DNA from: Deinandra increscens subsp. villosa
Lineage: Eukaryota > Streptophyta > Magnoliopsida > Asterales > Asteraceae
Length of the DNA stretch: 64,000 nucleotides
NCBI GenBank assembly: GCA_039602395.1
Contig: JBCNJP010000025.1
Coordinates: forward strand, 55,650,555-55,714,554
Direction: 5' to 3'
This document shows, one piece after another, positions 57,806-64,000 of the stretch. The notes below the pieces were generated by a model. That model ran no database searches. It was not told the DNA's origin and saw nothing but the letters and a program-made list of their open reading frames with translations. Both the position numbers and the translations under genes were made by a program. Positions within the stretch are counted from its first letter, which is position 1; every line of letters starts with the position of its first letter.

Positions 57806-59573
57806 TGTAACATTTCAGGTTTTCCGATTATCTGATTTTATCCATTTTGTAACCCGATTTGATGATTGATAATCAAATATATGGGTATTGATCGATTTTG
57901 ATGTTTATTAACCTAATTTTATGTTATAGGATCCATTATCATGTTTATTGATCGATTTGATGTTCGATTTGTCTCTATTTCGGATTTTACACGAACACGT
58001 CGCTAAATTTCGTTTAACCAAGAATTTGATAAATCTGAATGTGTATGACCCTTGTGTATAATACTAGTTACACACAAGTAAATACAAGTGAAGGTTGGTC
58101 TGAATTCAAGGTCTAGAACGAAACGGTGAAAGTTCGGTAAATCCCATGTGATTTCGATTTCAACTGGGAGATCACATTTTTGAGTTTCGTATATCACTTT
58201 TATCATGTTTATGAGTCATGTGGTCACTTACCATGTCATGAGTCATCACACACTTGATTGGATCGCAAAATATTGGTGAATTGCTTAAAAATGGGAAAAA
58301 CAATAAAATCGACCAAAAATGCATTTCGTACGATATTTTAACAACCGTTAATCATTAGGAGACGTATTTTATATCAAATTGAGTGGATTTAATGTGTTTA
58401 ATATGATGGTAATCTTAATTTAGAGAAATTGTGCGAAAACGGGGGTCAAAACGGAGTTAGAACGCGAAAAATAGGAGCAAGGATGGCACGCGAGCACCCC
58501 CAGGAAGGCGCCACGTATCGCAAAGCCCCTGGAGGGCTGGAGGAGGTCTTGCGTACCGCCCACCGACATGGGCCGAGGAAAAACGGGCTTTAGCCCTAAT
58601 TTTGACAATTTAAGCACTCTTTCTCCATTTAGCCACCATCCTCTCATTCCTAATCACTCTAAAAACCCCAGAACGGCTGTAGCTATCCTAGATCAAGATT
58701 CTTGAAGATTTTGGAGCCAAGTTTGGTGATTTTGAGCATCGAAAAGTGTTGGTTTTTCATCAAAAATGTTATATTTCTCAAACCCAACCTCCATCTTCTT
58801 GGATCTTTCATCCCCCATCATCAAGATCCAATTTTTATGTGATTCTAAACCCAGATCTTGCATTACAAGGCTAGATGTAGTGATTTTATACAAAAAGAAT
58901 GGATTTTTATGGATTTTTATAAACTTTTATAACATTTTGTTGTTGTTGAAAACTTGCTAGATCTTTATAGATCTTGTTAGATCTATGTTGGGCTGGAAAA
59001 TGCTACATTTTTATACATGTTTTGCCATGGGAAAACATCATCTTTGATAGATCTAGTATCCTTGTGATAAAAACTTGATTTTTATGTTAAAAAGTCCAGT
59101 TTTTCTTTTTTTTCTTCCATGGATCTTCGTAGATCTAAGTTTTACACAATCATCTTTGTTTGGATCTTGATATGGATATGATCTTGAAGGTAGATCTAGG
59201 GTTTGGGATGGATGAATCTCTATCATGAACATAGATCTAGGGTTTTACGAGCTAAAAGTGTGATTTTTATGTGTTTTCCTTGACTCTTGTGAATAGATCT
59301 TGATTAGATCATGATAAAGGTTAACTATAGTAGTGATTTTGCATGAAAATATGATTTTGGACCTAGATCTAGGATTATTGCCGTGTATAAAATAAAATTT
59401 TGGTTGTTTAATTATTTAAATTAAATCAAGTAGGATTTTTGAAATTAAAATAATTCATTTGTATAAATCGTTGCGTTAACATTTGAATCTTGACTTGAAA
59501 TTTTATATGGTGCTTCCACATGGCTAGAGGGGCCTATAATTAATTTTTGAAGACTTAATATGGTTTGTAAAAA
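57806..59573 (+). mobile_element. Probable plus-strand LTR of a further element
   Basis: TGTAACATTTCAGG at 57806 interrupts the gypsy B RNase H frame exactly, as an LTR start would. A leader-like segment at 58590-58720 (CTCATTCCTAATCACTCTAAAAACCCC and on) resembles transcription start regions of gypsy LTRs. Repeated AGATCTAG and TTGATCGATTT words occur. No coding signal is present. The other end is not visible because the Sirevirus C LTR begins at 59574. Confidence 0.4.
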
Positions 59574-59916
59574 TGCGTGAGCATCGGATCGTCTACTCGA
59601 TCTAGCTAATCGGACATCGAAACGTAATTAACCGATTGATTTATTGATCAAAACGAACAATTATAATCAGTAACACTCAGAATACAGACACAGAGAAACA
59701 CTCTCAGAAACACACACTTAGCAGAAATCTCTCACGCTCAGAACTGCTAATTACAAAGACAAAACACCTATTTATACCCAGCTGGCCGAGCTTCGGCCGA
59801 ACCACATGTTCGGCCAGTCCGAACTCCAGGTTCGGACCAAGTTCGGCCAGACATAATTTGACATGATCTTGTACATTGCTTGATACTTCACACGACGCAC
59901 ATATCAGGTATCAACA
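59574..59916 (-). mobile_element. 3' LTR of Sirevirus C, 343 bp
   Basis: On the element strand it starts TGTTGATACC (plus-strand end 59916) and ends GCTCACGCA (59574). U3 has two adjacent perfect inverted repeats, GGCCGAAC 59795-59802 with GTTCGGCC 59808-59815, and GTCCGAAC 59817-59824 with GTTCGGAC 59830-59837. A TATA-like TATAAATA lies at plus-strand 59769-59776. Confidence 0.87.
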
Positions 59917-61700
59917 AACTCCCCCTCGTCGTGTGCAGTATCTCTTCAACATCATCAACTTTGTATCTTCAATCAAGCTCCTCCTCAAGTATAGAATCCA
60001 TTCGTTCAATGAAATGTATCTTCAAACAAACTCCTCCTCAACTCGATCGTAGCTTGATCTTGAATACTTGATGACATTTTAGTGTATCTCTGATCTTTCA
60101 TCAACATCTTTAGAAGACTTGAAGTTGTGATATCTTGCACATAGCAACCTGCTCAATCATTTAAATAATCTTGGCGCAAAACATCTCTTCGAGACTCCAA
60201 GATATGTTTTTGAAAATGATTTGTATCACGTGTTGATCAGATCGAAAATAAAGCAGAAACAAAATCTTTTTGATTTTTCAAAGTTTATGCTAAAACACAC
60301 CGAAAATCTTTTTGTTCTTTTCTGAAATGAAATGAAATCACAATACAGAATCAAACACTATTTTTGGTATGAGAAAGATCACAATATGGGATCATATTGA
60401 ACATAACGCACTGAACTGCACTTCAATTTCAATTAATCGAAGCACATAAGTCATGCTGATTGCTGGTATAATTTGTCCAACTTAAACTCAGGCAGAATCA
60501 TACTCATAACATCTGGATATGTTAAGGTATTGATTAGATTTGCTTTGACCAGTGTATCCCACACTATCAGACATAATCAGACATTTTTAGTTTTTCTTTC
60601 TTTTTCCGTTTGTGTGATAGCACTTGTGATTTTTCACAATGCATAATATTTTCATGATATCGTCAACTGTGTTTCATGCAAAAAGAAATAAGAACGTTAA
60701 ATCGTCTACCTTAAGGTCGATCTTTCGATACGCAGATAAGGCCTCAGATTTAACAAAATAAGAAAATAAAACAAGTTGAAATTGTATAACCCAACAACAA
60801 TCAGGTCGGTACTCCCGTACACGTAGAGAAAGTCCAATGAGTTATACGAAACACCAAAGAAAATAAAGCAGAACGTCAAACGAACAACGATCAGGTCGAT
60901 CTTTCGATACGCAGAGAAAGTCCGATCGTTTGACAAAATAAAAAAAATTCAAACAAGTTTAAATCTTTGCAAAATGAACACATGTATACACAGTGACTTC
61001 TCATTTTGAATTTCACACTTATTTTTCTTTTTGTGTCATGAAATATGCATCAAGATGTTATCCACATGGTCTAGCATTAGTATTTAGTGTATATAACATC
61101 TGAATACTTTCTGATTTGCCGAGCCTACCAAGCATATCAAACAATGATCTTATGGCTCTTTCATCTACTCTATCCATGAGTCAGATACGTAAGCCAATGT
61201 ACCATCATTTCCCAATGATCAATTTCTCACAATTTTATATTTTGCATGTATTCACCTTCCTTCATTATATATTTGGCATGTATTCACATTCTCCCCATAA
61301 CATGCATTTTCTCAATTAACATGCATTTTCTCAATTACTCCCCCTTACTTACAATTCTCCCCCTTAAAATGAAAACTCTATTTTTGGATTTTCGTTTTAC
61401 ACAAAAACAAGACTCTATTTTTGGCTTTTTGAGGAAAAACTTAGAATACAAAGAAAAGTGATCAATCAACACGGATATGGTGCAGTTTTAGAATTCAGAA
61501 AATTCGCAGATTTAGAAAATTCATCAGGAAATTTAAATTAAGCAGAATACTCCTCTATCAACAACTTTGCAATCATCGATAGGTGTTCTAGAAGTTCCTG
61601 CACACTGGTCAAACTAATTAGTCCAAAAATGACCCGAAGCGAATCGCTTCTGGTCGACCAGTGTCCTTGTTTTGCTTAGAAGCCACCTTAGGTTTCCATT
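59917..61700 (-). other. Non-coding region of Sirevirus C
   Basis: There is no gene. The polypurine tract (plus-strand ACTCCCCCTC at 59917-59926) lies next to the LTR, and two further CTCCCCCTT copies lie near 61336 and 61352. The hairpin array is at 60696-60934. A segment at 61370-61440 matches element A just after pol (5490-5560). The short minus frame at 60706-60936 follows the hairpins and is not a gene. Confidence 0.75.
60696..60934 (-). repeat. Array of three hairpins (Sirevirus C)
   Basis: Plus-strand coordinates: stem A GTTAAATC 60696-60703 with GATTTAAC 60747-60754; stem B GTATAAC 60784-60790 with GTTATAC 60841-60847; stem C GTCAAACGA 60875-60883 with TCGTTTGAC 60926-60934. Loops carry the same GGACTTTCTCTGCGT and CGACCTGAT words as element A. 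Stems B and C correspond to stems 2 and 1 of element A; stem A corresponds to stem 3 but has a different sequence. Confidence 0.85.
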
Positions 61701-64000
61701 GTTGTTGTTTTGGTAATTCAGTTTTTGATGACACAATCACAGGTGACTGTGATGATGAACCTACACTTTAAACCTTTGAAAACATTGGAACAAAACGTTT
61801 TTGTTTATGAAAGAATGTAGATTCAACCTCATCAAAAACTCTGCCTTGTTCATCAAAGACCTTTGTGTTGGCAGGTTTACCAAAAACTGGTTTCTTAAGA
61901 AACCTTTGGGGTAAATCATCAGGTGATGGACAATCCTTTGCCATATGCCCTGGGCGACGACAAACATAACAGATTCTTTTTGTTTTGTCCCATCTTTGAT
62001 GTACCTGCGAAGAACACACATGAATATCTCGAACATGATCAGAATGAGAATCATATACCTGATGCCTGTGATCATGTACCCATTTGGATGTAGGGCTTCG
62101 AGACTGAGAATTTTCAGAAGATATGGTAGCTTTCACAAAGACCTCAGCAATCTTCCGAGCATCAACACAATGAAGTGGAAATTCTTTGTCAGAAAATAAT
62201 TGATCCGAACCCTTGAGTTTATAAAACCGCTCGGGTTGAACTTTATCAAGCTTGAAAAACTTCCTTCTTCACTTGTTTCATCTTTAATTTCTTCAAATCT
62301 TGAGATGATGATGATGGAACCTTCTCAGCTTTGTCTTTCATCCCGTGAAAACCCGATCCTGCATGCTTTCCAGAAATCTTCTCCTCAGGTGTAAAATGTC
62401 CATTCTTCGCTAATCGAGAAAATTCAGCTTTCACTTCAGTTACATTCTTTTGATCATAAAATATCTTTTCATAAAACGCAGGTTGAGACTGAATCTTGTC
62501 ACTTGAAGTAGCCGACTTCTCAGTATCAGCAGAAGATGAACCAAATAGAAACTTTGGAGCAGAAGAAACTGCAGATTTCTTTTCAATCTTTTTCTTATTC
62601 TTCCTGTTCTTCTTCTTCGGCACAACTTTCTCATCCTCAACATTAGATGATGAAACCTTTGAATATTCAAATTCATTAACTTGTTCCTTCACATCTTTGA
62701 TAGCTTCTTTGATATGAGCAGGGGGTGAAGCAGTCTTATCAAACATTTTCTCAAAATTTTCATCGTTAGCTAAGAAGCTTGTGAAAACTTGAGAATTTGA
62801 AACATTATTGAGCAATCGATTAGCATCCAAAACTTGAATTCTTAGATCAGAAATTTTCTGTTGAGCCTCAGCAAATTCATTTTCTTTAGCAATTAGTCGC
62901 TTCGCAACTTTGTGAGTTTCAAATTTTTGTAAGCGAAGATTATCAAGACCTTCGAATAATTCCTTCTTCAATTTAGCTTCATTTCGCTTTTAAATTTCCA
63001 AATTCGCTGCTTGAACTTTATTTACACGAACCAACTCCCGCTTATCATCCAACAACTTTTCCATGTCAACTTGATATGCTTCAATCTTAGCAGTTGATTC
63101 AGCCACATTCTTTGTAAGTAGATCAAGTTTGACCTTTGATTTATCAAACAAATTTGTGAAATCAGAAGCAGTATCCTCCGCTTCATCCTTCCATTACTTG
63201 ACTTCTTTCACCAACTCATCCCTTTCTTCACAGATCTTAACTTTTGCAGCTTCAACATCCCTTTTATCTTGTTTAGAAATTTCTAACACTTCATTCAGCA
63301 ATTTGATCTCTTGAAGCAAACATTCATTCTTCATACCCAATTCCTTCTCATTTTCCTTAGAAATTCCCAACTCCGAACTAATCATTTTGAAATTAGCAGT
63401 AACTCTTTTGACTTCATCAATCAGAAATTCTTTTTCTTTCATCAAAGCTTCAATTTTAGATTCAAATTTCTCATTCTCAGCAGTGTCATATGAACTCGAA
63501 TCAGAATAATAATCATCTTGGTCATGTGTAACTATTAATGCTGATGTATCACATTCAATATGTTGACCCCAATCATAAACACCATTATGTTGAGCTGTCA
63601 AGGCTGTTGTCTTGCTTGTGTTACTAGTAGATGGTTGAGTAAAACCAGGCTTGGATGATTGAGTAAAACCAGGTTTGCTTGCATGAGCCTGTTGACAATC
63701 TTTGGCAAAATGTCCAAGCTGCGAACATTTATAACATTTTAACTTTGACTTGTCAAAACCCAATTTATCACCAGAAAGATTTCTTCCATGCTTCTTGAAG
63801 AATCTCTTCGATCTTTGACATAACATAGCATACTGCCAAAATATATCCAATTCAGTTAGTTGATCATCATCAAGAGCATCAAGATCATCACTGGTTAACT
63901 TTGCATCAGCAACATTCTTAATAATCGAACCAAAAGATGATGAAATCAAGGCAGAAATCATTTTTGCACAATCCTCTGTTGATTCAGCAGAAAAAGCATT
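61700..64000 (-). pseudogene. Sirevirus C gag with two zinc knuckles and long coiled coils
   Basis: Three blocks remain. 63961-63194 has a gag segment, a CCHC knuckle (CYKCSQLGHFAKDC, plus-strand 63695-63736) and the start of a coiled coil. 62971-62246 continues the coiled coil and passes into a Lys-rich stretch and a Ser-rich linker. 62136-61768 has a second knuckle (CYVCRRPGHMAKDC, plus-strand 61930-61971). Stops near 63194 and 62990 and a frame change near 62240 break it. The N-terminus lies outside the window. Two knuckles separated by about 590 codons is an unusual layout. Confidence 0.78.

Larger units (their letters stand above)
59574..64000 (-). mobile_element. Sirevirus-like element C, pol and post-pol ORF missing
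   Basis: It is the same family as element A: matching LTR ends and lengths (343 versus 340 bp), the same polypurine junction and a matching hairpin array. The order on the minus strand is gag with coiled coils and two CCHC knuckles (64000-61700), non-coding DNA with hairpins (61440-60690), then the 3' LTR. No protease, integrase, reverse transcriptase or RNase H lies between the second knuckle and the post-pol DNA, so this is a non-autonomous derivative. The 5' end lies outside the window. Confidence 0.86.

Overview
The window is nuclear DNA from a flowering plant, almost certainly a eudicot. The evidence is a multi-exon gene for the plant-specific phosphoinositide phosphatase SAC9, surrounded by nested LTR retrotransposons (copia and gypsy), a LINE, a hAT transposon and several MITE-like elements. 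The mix of Sirevirus-type copia elements with a large extra reading frame after pol resembles sunflower-family (Asteraceae) genomes as I know them. The genus cannot be fixed from sequence alone. Only SAC9 looks like a functional host gene; everything else is mobile DNA in various states of decay.

Layout. 1-11518: a decayed Sirevirus-like copia element on +, whose 5' end lies outside the window. It has gag remnants, protease, integrase, reverse transcriptase and RNase H, then 5.7 kb of post-pol DNA holding a hairpin array, a GTTCGG-rich promoter-like segment and a roughly 1,100-codon broken ORF of unknown function, and finally a 340 bp 3' LTR. 11519-12005: unassigned. 12006-20297: a Tekay-like gypsy chromovirus on + with a 3.2 kb 3' LTR and a 1.2 kb hAT-type MITE inside its integrase. 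20298-25210: small DNA-transposon remnants and a 3.56 kb hAT element (transposase on -). 25726-43869: SAC9 in 13 coding exons, with a MITE in intron 3 and an antisense LINE, itself split by a MITE, in intron 4. 44189-54894: a second copia element (+) interrupted by a complete 6,080 bp non-autonomous, gag-only LTR element (-) with 461 bp LTRs and a perfect 5 bp target duplication. 54895-57805: a degraded gypsy element (-). 57806-59573: a probable LTR of another element (+). 59574-64000: a second Sirevirus-like element (-) of the same family as the first, but with pol and the post-pol ORF missing.

SAC9 is intact: 13 exons joined by GT-AG introns give 4,749 nt of uninterrupted frame (1,582 residues), with the SAC CX5R catalytic motif, a WW domain and a Cys-rich C-terminal half. 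Transposons account for much of its 18 kb length.

The most unusual signal is structural. Three elements carry arrays of three hairpins in the non-coding region before the 3' LTR. Loops are conserved between hairpins but stems differ and still pair (compensatory change). The + Sirevirus has them at 5951-6180, the - Sirevirus at 60696-60934 and the gag-only element at 48485-48695. Together with multiplied AGGGGGAG/AGGGGAAG polypurine tracts and paired inverted repeats in the LTR U3, this suggests selection on RNA or DNA structure in these elements, including two that have lost pol and must be mobilised in trans. All coordinates and pairings were read by eye.
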